The notes below the pieces were generated by a model. That model was not told where the DNA came from. It made no database searches and saw nothing but the letters and a program-made list of their open reading frames with translations. The translations under genes and the position numbers were made by a program. From Mya arenaria (taxonomy: Eukaryota > Mollusca > Bivalvia > Myida > Myidae), in contig NC_069125.1 in NCBI RefSeq assembly GCF_026914265.1, positions 2,107,556 through 2,171,555 of the forward strand: 64,000 bases of DNA. Direction: 5' to 3'. Each line of letters begins with the position of its first letter. Positions within the stretch are counted from its first letter, which is position 1. This document shows, in pieces, positions 43,217 to 55,499 of the stretch.

Positions 43217-44276
43217 GCATACCTAGCGTTACGCAAAAACTCGAGCGCGTACTACTGAGAAAGAACAAACGTTTTTTATTGCGAAATTTTATGTGAAAAC
43301 CCAACCCATACCCGGTAAGGCACAATGGTACCCATAATAGTCGAATTTATGACAATAGGACGTTTCAATTTTCATGATAAATGTTTCTTCGTTGTTTGCG
43401 TTTTACATGTGTAAAATATTAGCGTTTTTAAAGCACAAAAAGTCATGAAATATATATTGATAATATACCCCCCCCCCTTAAATAAACTGGTTGCGAGTAC
43501 ATGCTTCATGTCTTTAGGTACCCCCTGCATTACATATAGTTCATATTACTAAACATTGCACAGAATACATTTCACAGTACATAACAAATACATGTAACAT
43601 TATAATTTATCGCCATTGCCCTACTACATTAATCACTACTAGAAGTACATTGACACCATCTATAACAACACCACTCAATTGTTGACGTCCTTCAAATGTT
43701 GTGAAACAGCACATAAAATACTTATCAATATGCCAATTTTAAACATAACCTTGGCCTAGCCTATATAGAGCGCTACCTCCACAATATTATGGAAGGACAC
43801 TTAAATAACACAAATTGACCCATATACTTGAGTCTATGAATACAGGTTTTAGTTGCCTTTAAGTAAACGAATAATAATATGAGTATATATAATGCGCAAT
43901 GTGTTTATCAATGCTATGTCACATTGGGTCTATTGTGCACAACCTTTCTTTAAGTTAACAACGTTGTTAACGTCAATGTTGTTTACTTACAACTCTTTAC
44001 TGCTCTGAAAGGTTCATGTTTACACTTGTGAGCTGCAGTATTTCAGCTGTACTTATTTTATCATAAAAAGAAGCATTGTAAACAATTAAAATAAAACATT
44101 CATTCTGAGCTTCAAACTCTACAATGGATGATATAATAATATGTAATTTTACCAGAAATGTGTCCATGGCGACCAACCATGAGTCAATTGTTCCAAATGA
44201 GTGTTAGCGGAATGCTCCTCAACAAAGGTTATATCAATGATCGAGGCCAATTAACCATGACCATATTTAATAACTG

Positions 44277-45590
44277 AATACGCAAAAATATTAAATTAGT
44301 GGTGAGTGCTAAAAGACCTACTATAGTCTCATAGGACAGAAATAACGTGTTTTCTGCACCTTTCTTTCAAATTAAACACATTATCTTTTCTAAGAACCAT
44401 TGTTTTCAATATTTATTCATTTTTTTTAGTAAATTAAACAATTTATTGTATTCATTATGGTAAATCTTATTTGTCTAATCTAAAAGTGTATCGTTAAGGA
44501 AAATGTATCTTTCCTAAGAACCATTGTTTTCGATATGTATTCATTCGTTTTTGTAAATTAAACAATTTATTATACCCCGCATTGAAAAGGCGAGGGGATA
44601 TAGTAATGGTAGGCGCGATTCCGTGCGTCTGTGCGTGCTTGCGTCCGTCCGTCCCACATTCATTTCTTTGCATCTCCTCTAACATTTCTCATGCGATTTC
44701 TACCAAACTTTCACAGATTGATGATCATAAAGTGAAGCAGCGCATATTGTCGGGCTTTTGCGATTTGACCATTTTTGAAAGAGTTATTTTTCTTTCTTTA
44801 TTTTACATTTAAAATATGTTTCTTCGCAAATCTTCTTACGTTTTTCATGCGATTTCTACCAAACTTTCACAGATTGATGACTATATAGTGACGCAGCGCA
44901 TATTGTCGGGCTTTCGCGATTCGGCCATTTTTGAAAGAGTTATTTCCCTTTCTTTATTTTACATTTAAAATTGGTTTCTTCGCAACTCCTTTTACGTTTT
45001 TCATGCGACTTCTACCAAACTTTCACAGATTGATGATCATAAAGTGAAGCAGCGCATATTGTCGGGCTTTTGCGATTTGACCATTTTTGAAAGAGTTATT
45101 TTCCTTTCTTTATTTTACATTTAAAATATGTTTCTTCGCAAATCTTCTTACGTTTTTCATGCGATTTCTACCAAACTTTCACAGATTGATGACTATATAG
45201 TGACGCAGCGCATATTGTCGGGCTTTTGCGATTTGACCATTTTTGAAAGAGTTATTTTCCTTTCTTTATTTTACATTTAAAATATGTTTCTTCGCAAATC
45301 TTCTTACGTTTTTCAAGCAATTTCTACCAAACTTTCACAGATTGATGACTATATAGTGACGCAGCGCATATTGTCGGGCTTTCGCGATTCGATCATTTTA
45401 GGAAGAGTTATTGCCCTTTCTCAATTTTACGCATTTCTTATGTTCCTGAGAAACTACCCTTACCATTGATTGGCTTTCCTTACAAAAAATGCCCCCATGA
45501 GGCGGGGGATATAGCTGTCTGTGACCGCTCTTGTATTAATAATGGTAAATCTTATTTGTCTAATCTAAGAGTGTATCTTTAAGGAAAATG
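44277..45590 (-). mobile_element. MITE family B sequence, reversed, split by a tandem-core element
   Basis: 44277-44500 matches reversed family B, followed by a second partial copy from about 44505. That copy is broken at 44572 and continues at 45534 with 'aataatggtaaatcttattt' to 'aagagtgtatctttaagg'. The two halves join where 'caatttatt' meets 'aatggtaaatc' in the unbroken neighbour. Confidence 0.55.
44573..45533 (+). mobile_element. Tandem-core element, five 156-bp units, nested in MITE B
   Basis: Left end 'taccccgcattgaaaaggcg' with 'gcgtccgtccgtccc'; units marked by 'ttcacagattgatga' at 44710, 44866, 45022, 45178 and 45334, exactly 156 bp apart; right end 'gaggcgggggatatagctg' and 'gaccgctcttg'. 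A 5-bp TATTA lies on both sides (44568-44572 and 45534-45538). Units 1 and 3 share 'atcataaagtgaagc'; units 2, 4 and 5 share 'actatatagtgacgc'. Confidence 0.65.
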
Positions 45591-45732
45591 AATTTTAGGA
45601 CTGTGCAGCCTAACCATGATGAGCTAAGTTCAATGATGTGTGGAACAATCATAACTCGAGATGCACAACTTCTGCTAATTAACTTTCATGTAAAGTTTCA
45701 GGACCTAACAAAAAAAACGTTTGGAGGTAAAG

Positions 45733-45998
45733 CGGGTACAAAACACAAGCGGATTTAGAGGGGGGGGCGCTAAAGTCCTCATTTATTTCCGTTTATTTCA
45801 ATATTGGAGGAATAAAATACGCTTAAAATGCACCATTTCCGGCTTTAAATTGCTAAACCTTTTCGAGAAGTAACCTAAGCCCCCCCCACGCAAATAGTTT
45901 ATGCCATATAGTTTTGGTTCTGAGATGGGGGGGTTTGTCAAAAGGCCGCGCCCCTCAGTAACGCCCCCTCTAACATCAATTGCTTGACCCGCCCCTGT
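45733..45998. repeat. GC-rich ended interspersed repeat
   Basis: Left 'aagcggatttagaggggg' and right 'gccccctctaacatcaattg' then 'gacccgcccctg' are loosely inverted. Similar 'caggggcggat' ends are common in animal repeats. Family uncertain. 46000-47150 has nothing else recognised. Confidence 0.35.
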
Positions 45999-47159
45999 AA
46001 CATTCTTACAGATGAACAAAGGAATATCGAAATGCCCGCCACTCTGAGGGATCCAAATAGCGTAAAATCAATATCACAATTAAACAACCAAAACATGATT
46101 ATTCTTGACCACTTTTAATACAAGATACATAGCAATAAGCATGTATTGAGAATATCTAACATGGTATCATATTAACCTTTGTATATATTGATTAATATGA
46201 CATTTGATTTATGTTAATACACTCTTTAATCTAACTGTATAGCTTCTGGTCTGTGAACTACAATGTACTTCAATATTAAGGCAGTGTGAGAAAGCTCTTA
46301 AAACGGTTAATGCAATTCTGTACCTTTTTAAGTTAGCAATATTAATACAGTTTGGAATCCAAATCCACTTAATAATAAGTATAGTCTAGATCCAGATGAA
46401 TTGTTTTTTGTCCATTCCATGTCTGATTTCACCAAAACATCATTGGAACCAACCGAAAAATTCACTGAGTCATTTCAAGAAAAAAAAAAACATATTTACC
46501 ATAATCTAAGCCTATACCTTGATCAAATATCTAAGTGCGTAAAAAACCTAAAATATGACATAAACCTGACAAATTGAAACAATTATTAGAAATTTCATCT
46601 GGCAACAATGTACATAAATATATTAATATCATTATATTTCGTTTGTCCATCTGAAAATGATTATGAAGAAACAACATATGTCTTATCTTTTCAAAATTTG
46701 AAATACATATACATAAAAAGCCTCTTCTATTACAGAAATAGTAAAACAAAGGATGACTACAATATTCATAACCACTCTCAACCCTGATCAAAGCCTGTAT
46801 TCTGGCCAGAGTATAGAAGGTAATTGTTTGTTTCAGTGTAAGGTCGTAATTTATCACATGCTTTCTGATGGTTAAGAGAGATTAATCAGTGAAATAAAAA
46901 AGATAGGTCATTGTTTCAAACAGTAAAAAGTATAATGACATTTTTTACTGTTGTAATATTTTTTTTTCCCTGTTGTGAAAAAACTACAATCAACTGTGGT
47001 AAGTTATGGACATTTATGGGAAGTAGTTGTGTGTTGTTGTTTTCCTTTCATTTCTACACCACAACACAAACGCTACAACAATAACTCACCTATGATTGAT
47101 TTTGTGATTGTCGACAATGTGAGCAGTTTGACAAAGTTTCTTGATGCAACAGCATAGTT

Positions 47160-48780
47160 TCCTAGATGTCACAGTTTGGTGTCCACTATGTTAACGTTTA
47201 ATTTTCCATATGTCACAGTATGCAGGTATGGTAACAATATTTCACGGTATAGTTATCCAAATGTCAGGGTATTGTGACCATTATGTAAAAGAATAATTTC
47301 CAAATGTCACGGTATACAAGGTATTGTATCCAATATGTCACAGTATAGTTTCTCAGATGTCACGGTTTAGTTTATCAGATGTCACGGTTAAGTTTATCAG
47401 ATGTCATGGTACAGTTTCTCAGATGTCACGGTATAGTTTCTCTGATGTCACAGTATAGTTTCTCAGATGTCATGGTTTAGTTACTTAGATGTCATGGTAT
47501 AGATTCTCAGATGTCATGGTTTAGTTTCTTAGATGTCACAGTATAGTTTCTCAGATGTCACAGTACAGTTTCTCAGATGTCACAGTACAGTTTCTCAGAT
47601 GTCACAGTACAGTTTCTCTGATGTCACAGTACAGTTTCTCAGATGTCACAGTACAGTTTCTCAGATGTCACGGTACAGTTTCTCAGATATCACGGTATAG
47701 TTTCTCAGATGTCATGTTACAGTTCCTCAGATGTCATGGTATAGTTTCTCAGATGTCATGTTACAGTTCCTCAGATGTCAGGTTACAGTTTCTCAGACGT
47801 CACGTTATAGTTTCTCAGATGTCATGTAACAGTTTCACAGATGTCATGTTACAGTTTCTCAGATGTCATGTTACAGTTTCTCAGATGGCATGTTACAGTT
47901 TCTCAGATATCATGGTAAAGCTTCTCAGATGTCATGTTACAGTTTCTCAGATGTCTTGTTACAGTTTCTCAAATGTCACAGTACAGTTTCTCAGATGTCA
48001 GGTTACAGTTTCTCAGACGTCACGTTATAGTTTCTCAGATGTCATGTAACAGTTTCACAGATGTCATGTTACAGTTTCTCAGATATCATGTTACAGTTTC
48101 TCAGATGTCATGTAACAGTTTCACAGATGTCATGTTACAGTTTCTCAGATGTCATGTTACAGTTTCTCAGATGTCATGTTACAGTTTCTCAGATGTCTTG
48201 TTACAGTTTCTCAAATGTCACAGTACAGTTTCTCAGATGTCATGTTACAGTTTCTCAGATGTCACAGTACAGTTTCTCAGATGCCATGTTACAGTTTCTC
48301 AGATGTCACGTTACAGTTTCTCAGAGGTCACGTTAGAGTTTCTCAGATGTCATGGTACAGTTTCTTAGATGTCACAGTAGTTTCTCAGATGTCATGGTAT
48401 AGTTTCTCAGATGTCATGGTACAGTTTCTCAGATGTCATGGTACAGTTTCTTAGATGTCACAGTATAGTTTCTCAGATGTCATAGTATAGATTCTTAGAT
48501 GTCATGGTACAGTTTCTTAGATGTCACAGTATAGTTTCTCAGATGTCATGGTTTAGTTTCTTAGATGTCATGTTACAGTTTCTTAGATGTCACAGTATAG
48601 TTTCTCAGATGTTATGGTTTAGTTTCTTAGATGTCATGTTACAGTTTCTTAGATGTCACAGTATACAGTTTCTCAGATGTCATGGTATGCCAGGTACGGT
48701 GTCCAATATGTCACAGTATAGTTTCTCAGATGTCACAGTATAGTTTCTCAGATGACACAGTATAGTTTCTCAGATATGCA
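47160..48780 (+). repeat. 22-bp minisatellite, roughly 65 units
   Basis: Unit begins TTTCTCAGATGTCAC and ends with GTACAG or TTACAG. It is regular from about 47335 and decayed before that. Neighbouring units vary at a few fixed places, and blocks of several units are repeated (compare 47787-47860 with 47999-48075), so segments were duplicated in bulk. Long open frames over the array come from the repeat itself. Confidence 0.85.
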
Positions 48781-48993
48781 ATATGATAATTTATATGTTC
48801 AAAGGTGACACGGTTAAGTTTCCTAGATATCGTTAGCGAGAACAGAGCAGCAATTACAACAATGAAACAGTAGTATTCATGGTGTAAGCACAGACAGTCA
48901 AGCTTTATCATAAATAATCCATGTGTATATAATTAATAAACAAATATCACATAAAGCTGGATGCTTATACTAAGCCTCAACAATCTGAAATAG

Positions 48994-49135
48994 TTTGTGT
49001 GTGTGTTTGCGTGTGTGTGTGTGTGTGTGTGTATGTGTGTATGTGCGCACGCATGCGTGTGTGTGGGTGTGTGCGTGCGTGTGGGTGGGTGCATGTCCGC
49101 ACTGTGTGTGTGTGTACACGCGCCTGTGTGTGTAT
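48994..49135 (+). repeat. (TG)n microsatellite, interrupted
   Basis: Runs of TG with CG, TA and GG interruptions. It lies just past the 3' end of the ZnF-UBP gene. Confidence 0.85.
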
Positions 49136-49332
49136 ACATACAAAACAAATTAACAACTGGTCCAGAAAAATAATTACATTTACAAAATATTAAGCCACAG
49201 CCACATTGACTACCGTATTCTGTCTTTAACTTTAATCCATGCAAATGCCACAGAGTTGCTGTTCTTTTCAACGATTGAACACTTCTAAAAATTGTTGTGG
49301 ACCAGCTAACAAGATTTAACACCGGGTCATTA

Positions 49333-51877
49333 TTACAGCTCCTTGCCAAACTTGCTCTTGTGGGCAGAAGCTATGATAGGCTTTAGAACCTGAAAACAGG
49401 ACAGTGTAGATTAAATGGCAGAATGTGTAATAAGCTCTCAACAGCATTGCCATGTCTGGCACTGAGTCACACTATTACGTAAACATCCAATTAAATCTTG
49501 TTTGTTTAATCTACTGCATGTGAAAGATAAAAGTAAATTCCTACCCAACATTTACTTATAATGCAACCTACATTCACAGCCAATGAAATTGCAGATAGGC
49601 ACTGGTAACCGGTAAGTACTAAGTTTAATCATTAAGAATTCCAACTTTCCTTTAACAATGTTTAAAGGTCCATCTATTGCCACTCATCTGTTACACACTC
49701 CCTGTATCAGATTTTGCATTGACAATATGTCAGACAATGAGGTTATATTCTATGTCAGTTAGATAACCTGAAGTAAAATCTTAATGATTAAGATGGGCTT
49801 GTTTGCTACGCTCACTCTGCCCACTCTTAATCATTAAGATTTTAAATCAGGTTATCTAACTATCACTTTTTTTTTTATAAGGTTTACCTCATTGGCCACA
49901 TAATTGTCACACTTATAGCACCACACGGACAGGTCGGCGTAGCTGAGCACAACCGGATGTCCGGCTGCCTCCCCGTGAGTCACCATGTGGCTCGCAACGT
50001 ACCGGCTACAGTACACCTGAAATGTAATAACTGTGCTTCAATACACGATACAAGACGAGACAACATATGTACATTTAAGTTATGACCTATGTTTGATTTG
50101 GTGATTAAAACCTGTGATCTCTGTAGATGTAGGGGCAAGACACCAGATGGGTCATAAATCGACAAATACATTTTTTCCTCAAAAAAAGCTTAAGGAGGCT
50201 GCTTATAATCGCTTTACATGGTTTAAATAATAAACTCAACAATCACGTTGCAGTCTAATCTGTGTTTCCCTGTTTAGAATAGCGCATAATGGTTTCTCAG
50301 TTTAAATTATCTTATTTTGAATACAGATAAATATACTGACGTTCTTTTAAACATACTGTGATTTACAAGGTAGACAACCTCAGTAATTTGTGAATTTGAA
50401 AAATGAGCATAAACTACGAAAGATGCCTGTGTAGAAAGTGATGTGATACATCAGTATAAAGTAAGATTCAATGCGTTGTACATAGTGATGTCAATTTTAT
50501 GTTATTTGTCGACAGTTTTCTCTGTTTTCGTGCAATTGTATCATCAGGTGTCTAGCTCCATTAAAAACTGTACCAAGGATATAACATTAACTTATAAATT
50601 GTACACGTTGTACAGGTTAAGGGTGACGACATCGACAGAGGACATTGTCTTCAAGATACAAGATATAACAATCTTTATTCAAAGCCGGTTATATGCTTAC
50701 AAGAAACATTAACTCAATCTAATTTTTTCAAACATGAATAAAAAACAAAGGGAAGTTCACTGTTTGTATGATTTTTTTTCAGCGATTTAACAGGAAAATA
50801 AATTAAAAGACACTACTTGGTGAGTTCAAGCAGCATATAAACTGTTATAATTGCTTAAAGCTGCACTCTCACAGATTAAACGTTTTGACAACTTTTTTAT
50901 TTTTTGTCTTGGAACGAGCCAATTTTTTTGTGACAATCCATGGAATTATATAAGACTGCTGACAAAAAATTAGATTGCAGATTTTTATATTTAAGTTAAA
51001 ATAGTAAAGGTTTAAGCTATAAAACATTAATTTTCGAATGGAAATATGAAAATCTACGATCTGATTTTTTGTCAACAATCTTACATCATTGGGTTGCAGA
51101 TATTTATGCAAAAATTTGCTCTTTCCAAGTAAAAAAATAAAAAAGTTGTAAAAATGGTAAATCTGTGAGAGTGCAGCTTTAACATGCAAAATACTATTTC
51201 AAGCAGCATATAAACTGTTATAAGTGATAAACATGCAAAATGCTATTCCAAGCAGCATATAAACTGTTATAAGTGATAAACATGCAAAATGCTATTCCAA
51301 GCAGCATATAAACTGTTATAAGTGATAAACATGCAAAATGCTATTCCAAGCAGCATATAAACTGTTATCAGTGATTAACATGCAAAATGCTACTGAACTG
51401 TTTAATATTGCATGATACATAGAAACAGCATCTATCATTAGAAATGGTGTATTAAAGCTGCACTCTCACAGATTTACCACATTGTCAACAAAAAAAATTG
51501 TCTTGCAATGAACCAATTTTTGGGAAAATATTTTAAAACCCATGATATAAAACTGCTGACTAAAGATCAGATCGCAGTTTTTATAAATATGTTCGAAAAT
51601 TAATGTTTTATGGCTAAAAGCGTTACTAACGCTCTAAAAAATGCATAAAAAATCATTTTTTATAAATAATTATAGAGCTGCAATCTGAGTTTTTGTTTTA
51701 TATCACTGATTCCCATACATTTTTGCAAAAGGTTTGTGTTCTAACTTCAAAGACAGAAAATAAAAAAAGTTGTCAAAACGTTTAATCTGTGAGAGTGCAG
51801 CTTTAAATGGCAAATTTCATAGACTCTCTATTTGTTCCATATATTCCTAAAAATGTCTTTACTCTTGCATATAAATG

Positions 51878-51909
<32 letters not shown>

Positions 51910-54900
51910 TGACAATTCATTCTCATTATTTTATCCAACTTAATTGCGATTTCACACTCTTAACATCAATATATTATATTTCAATGTGTTCATCTGTGTT
52001 TATATTGTAAACAATATGTTTATGATCAATAACAAAAATATATATATAGTTTTAAGCTGCACTCTCACAGATTGACTGTTTTAACAACTTTTTTATGTTT
52101 TTGTCTTTGTATGAGCCATTTTTGTATAAATGTCTTTAAACAAGAGACATAAGAGGACTGAATAGATAAGATTGCAGTTTTTCATATTTGTCGTCGGAAA
52201 TTGATTTTTTATGGCTAACAGGGCTATTATTACACTTAAAGAAAATTGCAATTTTCGGACTTATTTTAACAAATGAGATCTAATCTATTGTGAGTTATCT
52301 TATATGACTGATTCGAGGCATTGATGCAACTAGAGCTGTTGTAGGACAGCATGCATGACTATGCCACTTTGTCTTAGAAATGCATACAATAATGATGAAA
52401 TATGTGCTGGTCAAAAGCAACAAAAAAATCAAATTAAAACATAATCAAGAACTGCCGCAATCATGTGACAAAACCAAGTTTTTAATTATTGACAGAACAT
52501 CAGTCTGTGTTGTGGGATTCAGTTCCAACTGCTTTTTTCCCGAACACAATCCCATGATAGTCATCCATAATCTCTTCCTACATATCAAGTTTGGTCACAA
52601 TATGTCAACCATATTTAAAGTTATTCAGTACCAAACAGTTATCTATTTTTAGTGACAGTGACCTTGACCCTAAGGGCCCAAAATGCAGTCCAGTGAAAGG
52701 TCTCTTCCTTTATACCAAGTTTGGTCAAACTATGACAACCCTTACTTAAGTATTTCAGTACTCACCATTTTTCTATTTTTAACAACAGTGACCTTGACCT
52801 TGACCATGACTCTCGGGGCCCCAAACACAATCTCATGAAAGGCCTCTATAAACTCTTCATGTATACCAAGTTTGGTGGCAATATGTCAACACTAAAAAAA
52901 ATATTCAACCTTGACCTTGACCTTGATCCTAGGGGCCCAAACGCAATACAATGAAAAGTCTCCATAAACCCTTCATTCATACCAAGTTTGGTCCTTTTTT
53001 GTGAAAGTTAAAATCACTAAATACCATAGGTGAGTTTGACACTGCCCACCCAACCAATGAAGCAAGTCATTCTTATAATGAATTTTCCCTTTGTGAAAAC
53101 CTGGTTACAAACATAAAAAAGTGCCTGTTGAAAGAAATGAAAATAAAAATAAAAAACAATCAAGGGCCATAATTTGTATTTAAGGTTAAAAAGAAGTTAT
53201 GTAACCTTATTGTAAGATGGTCGTCAATAATTGTGCTAAATATTAAGACAATTGAATAAAAGGGACAGATGTTATCAATCCCAACTTGTCCTAAAACTTT
53301 AACCTAAGTTCCTAAGTCAATCAGGGGCCACAATTTGCATTAAGGATAATATAGATTTAAGTAACATCATTGTGTGATGGTCCTGAATAACTGTGTGAAG
53401 TATTACTCTTTTTTATTAGCTGATTCTGAGACAAAAAAATAAAAATGTCAAAACAGTCAATCAGCTAGGAGAGTGCAGCTTTAAGTCAACTAATGCTCTG
53501 TTTTGTTTTGTTCTCATCAAGTTGCAGCATGAAGTATTATTGATTGCAATTACAACGCCTATACATTAGAGCAATCTTCTAGAGCTCTACAGGTTACAAT
53601 GATGCTGTTTATGTGAGTTTATCAAGGTCTGCCCGCACCCATTGGCTGCATTATGGCTTGACCCTACCATTAAACCATCATGACTTAAATTGTGTTTAAA
53701 TGCCATAAGTGACATGAGATGGAAGTGACCGCAATTTGCAGGCAAATCCAGACATTGCAAGATTTAAAGAAACAGAGTGAGATGCAAGGTGGGATACCCT
53801 AGCTCTTTGCGAAGCAATCTCTTGGTTCTTTAACATGCTCCGTACATTGGATACAACTTTCCTGAGTTGAACCAGTACTGAGTACACCATTTTTCCCAGT
53901 ACTACCCTTTAAATACAGAGCACTAGGCAAGGCTGCTTCTGTTACCATATGTTAACTTCTTTCGATTTTAAGCATCAAGAACTTAATTAATTTTCTCCAA
54001 AGTTTAAACGACTACACGTTGCCATGACAGCTGACAATGCAAATACCTTGTAGCACACAAGGCAAACCCAGTTTTCACCCTTCGCTTCACAATCTGTGCA
54101 TGGGTCTTCCACATTGAGGCCAGCTTCCGGTAATGGTGCCACCTGCTGCAGGTGATCACACCATGACAACGGCTCTACCGCGTACATCGCCTCCACACCC
54201 TATGGAAAACAATAATAGACGCTACATACTCAGGGTTACATGAGAGCATGTTTGAAAAGCGCTTCTTAACAGTAAAGTTATTCATTTAATCAGATGAAGG
54301 GGGCATCTCTAACATACAAATGTATATATAAAATAATTTCATTTATTTTATTTTTTTTTAATTTTAGCTCTTCATCAATATGACGAATAGTCAAGAAACA
54401 AAACTCACATAATATTTACAATTAAAACATCAAGCACTAACAGTGTAACTTATTTCCTTTCAATCTATACTTTAAAGAATTCAGATATTTTTGGCAAAAC
54501 AATGACACTGTTTGAAAATACTTTTAAAATGTCCAGCTTTGTTTCATGAACAATAGCTTGGTTTCAACAGCATAGGATGACCACAAGACATGTTTTTGTC
54601 GGTGTTTAATCAGATGAAACAGACATGTTGTGCCCTACTTTACTTCTCCCCGAGAGCAGTGGGTCATGTTCATCAGGGCCCTAATTTCTCGAAACATCTT
54701 TACCTTAACATGCTTAAGTAGCTTATTTCAACTATACAAATGAAAAATAAAATGATATATATTGACCTTGATTTTGATAAGTGGAAAAAGTTTATTTTGA
54801 TTTTCATAAGGCAAGTTCCATAATAAGTCTAAAAACTTAATGTAATTAAAGTAGTAAATAGTACGCACATAATTGGAAATAAAAAATAGTGAGCTAGCTA

Positions 54901-55166
54901 AGTTTCATCCTGTTGTAAGGGACTTAAGAAGTTTCGAGAAATTGGACACAAGTGTTTTGTTATGCCCACTACTCATGGCTTGCTGAACAAATGCATTGCC
55001 GAAAGTCTCAAATCCTGTAATCTTAATAATTGGTTAGAATTATAACAACTTTATAATATGATATTTGTATATATTGCCATACCTGTTTCTCATATTGCTT
55101 GAGAAGGTCGGTGTTTGATGACACTTTGCCACCTTCCGCTCCATTACTGGACCCTTGTTCTGCCAT
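49333..55166 (-). CDS. Stand-alone HDAC6-type ZnF-UBP domain protein, 140 aa, 4 exons
   Basis: Exons in transcript order are 55166-55083, 54199-54047, 50016-49888 and 49389-49333. All junctions are in phase 0 with AG/GT borders, totalling 423 nt. The ATG context is good (GACATGG), and an acceptor-like 'ttttgtccag' upstream suggests a spliced 5' UTR. Residues 1-28 are a polar N-terminus ending LLKQYEKQ. Residues 34-122 form a ZnF-UBP domain: [57 protein letters not shown]. The tail KSKFGKEL closes it. Zinc ligands (C42, H44, C62, C65, C74, C77, C82, H89, H93 or H99, C112, C115) and the pocket residues Arg84, Trp111 and Tyr118 are kept. In HDAC6 this domain binds the free C-terminal GlyGly of ubiquitin. 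There is no deacetylase or protease domain here, so the protein may act as a free-ubiquitin sensor. Introns are full of repeats. Confidence 0.85.
49758..49860. repeat. Palindrome in intron 3 of the ZnF-UBP gene
   Basis: GTTAGATAACCTGA with AAAATCTTAATGATTAAGA is mirrored by TCTTAATCATTAAGATTTT and TCAGGTTATCTAAC, with arms of about 40 bp and a short loop. It starts 28 bp past the donor of exon 3 (exon end 49888), so the new transcript would carry a hairpin close to that splice site. Confidence 0.65.
50825..51400 (+). repeat. 49-bp tandem repeat array, interrupted by a MITE
   Basis: Unit 'aagcagcatataaactg...' starts at 51201, 51250, 51299 and 51348. One more unit begins at 50828 on the far side of the family A MITE at 50859-51178, so the MITE inserted into the array. 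Confidence 0.7.
50859..51178. mobile_element. MITE family A copy inside the 49-bp array
   Basis: AGCTGCACTCTCACAGATT and its inverse, flanked by TTAA at 50855-50858 and 51179-51182. A neighbouring unit reads 'gtgattaacatgc' at this place, which gives a TTAA empty site. Confidence 0.75.
51456..51802. mobile_element. MITE family A copy
   Basis: TIRs as in the other family A copies, TTAA at 51452-51455 and 51803-51806. A second family A insertion within 300 bp of the first. Confidence 0.75.
51872..51906. repeat. (TA)n microsatellite
   Basis: A run of TA dinucleotides in an AT-rich intron of the ZnF-UBP gene. Confidence 0.8.
52054..53484. mobile_element. MITE family A copy split by family E element
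   Basis: The left half begins 'agctgcactctcacagatt' at 52054 and runs to about 52328. The right half (about 53415-53484) ends 'gagagtgcagctttaag'. Between them lies the family E block, so E inserted into A. Confidence 0.55.
52330..53412 (+). mobile_element. Family E tandem element
   Basis: Begins 'actagagctgttgtagg'; units carry 'agtgaccttgacc', 'aaacacaatctcatgaaagg' and 'ataccaagtttggtc' about every 130 bp between 52480 and 53000; a degenerate tail with 'gggccataatttgtatt' follows. It matches 27497-29210. No coding sign. Confidence 0.5.
53787..53985 (-). mobile_element. SINE body fragment in the ZnF-UBP gene intron 2
   Basis: 'gggataccctagctctttgc' and 'tgaaccagtactgagtacacc' match the SINE bodies at 38345 and 41205. 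The tRNA head is lost. It ends about 60 bp downstream of exon 2. Confidence 0.5.
54676..54946. mobile_element. TIR element, end 'ggccctaatttctcgaaac'
   Basis: Inverted at its right end as 'gaagtttcgagaaattgg'. A related element lies at 60711-60947. It sits in intron 1 of the ZnF-UBP gene. Confidence 0.5.
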
Positions 55167-55499
55167 GTCTGGGGGTACTGTGACGCAGTAACTGCTGGAC
55201 AAAATAACAATAATCTTTACTGTAAAGTTTTGGCACTGGCCACAAATGCAAGTTTCTATTACTAAAAATTGATAATCTCTTAATTCAAAAAGTGTAGAAG
55301 TGTACAATATATATCTGGAGAAAAACACTTGCACAATTAATAGTCTTAAATTGTAAAAACACAAGCATCCTACAATTTTCAACTCACCTTTTACAAATTG
55401 CGATCTGATCTTTCGAACTGCGCAGAAAAGCACTTTTTGTAAACACCGATTGATTCTTAACACTGAAAGTACACAGTCATGCGATATTATTGTCACTTC

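Noticed and set aside
42924-43296. Tyr/Thr/His-rich open frames
   Set aside because: Translations of the 14-bp minisatellite.
47555-48743. Long plus-strand open frames (up to 164 codons) rich in Ser, Gln, Cys and Phe
   Set aside because: They are translations of the 22-bp minisatellite, equally open in all three frames.
48933-49349. 138-codon minus-strand frame rich in His and Thr
   Set aside because: It runs through the (TG)n microsatellite and across the real last exon of the ZnF-UBP gene in another frame.
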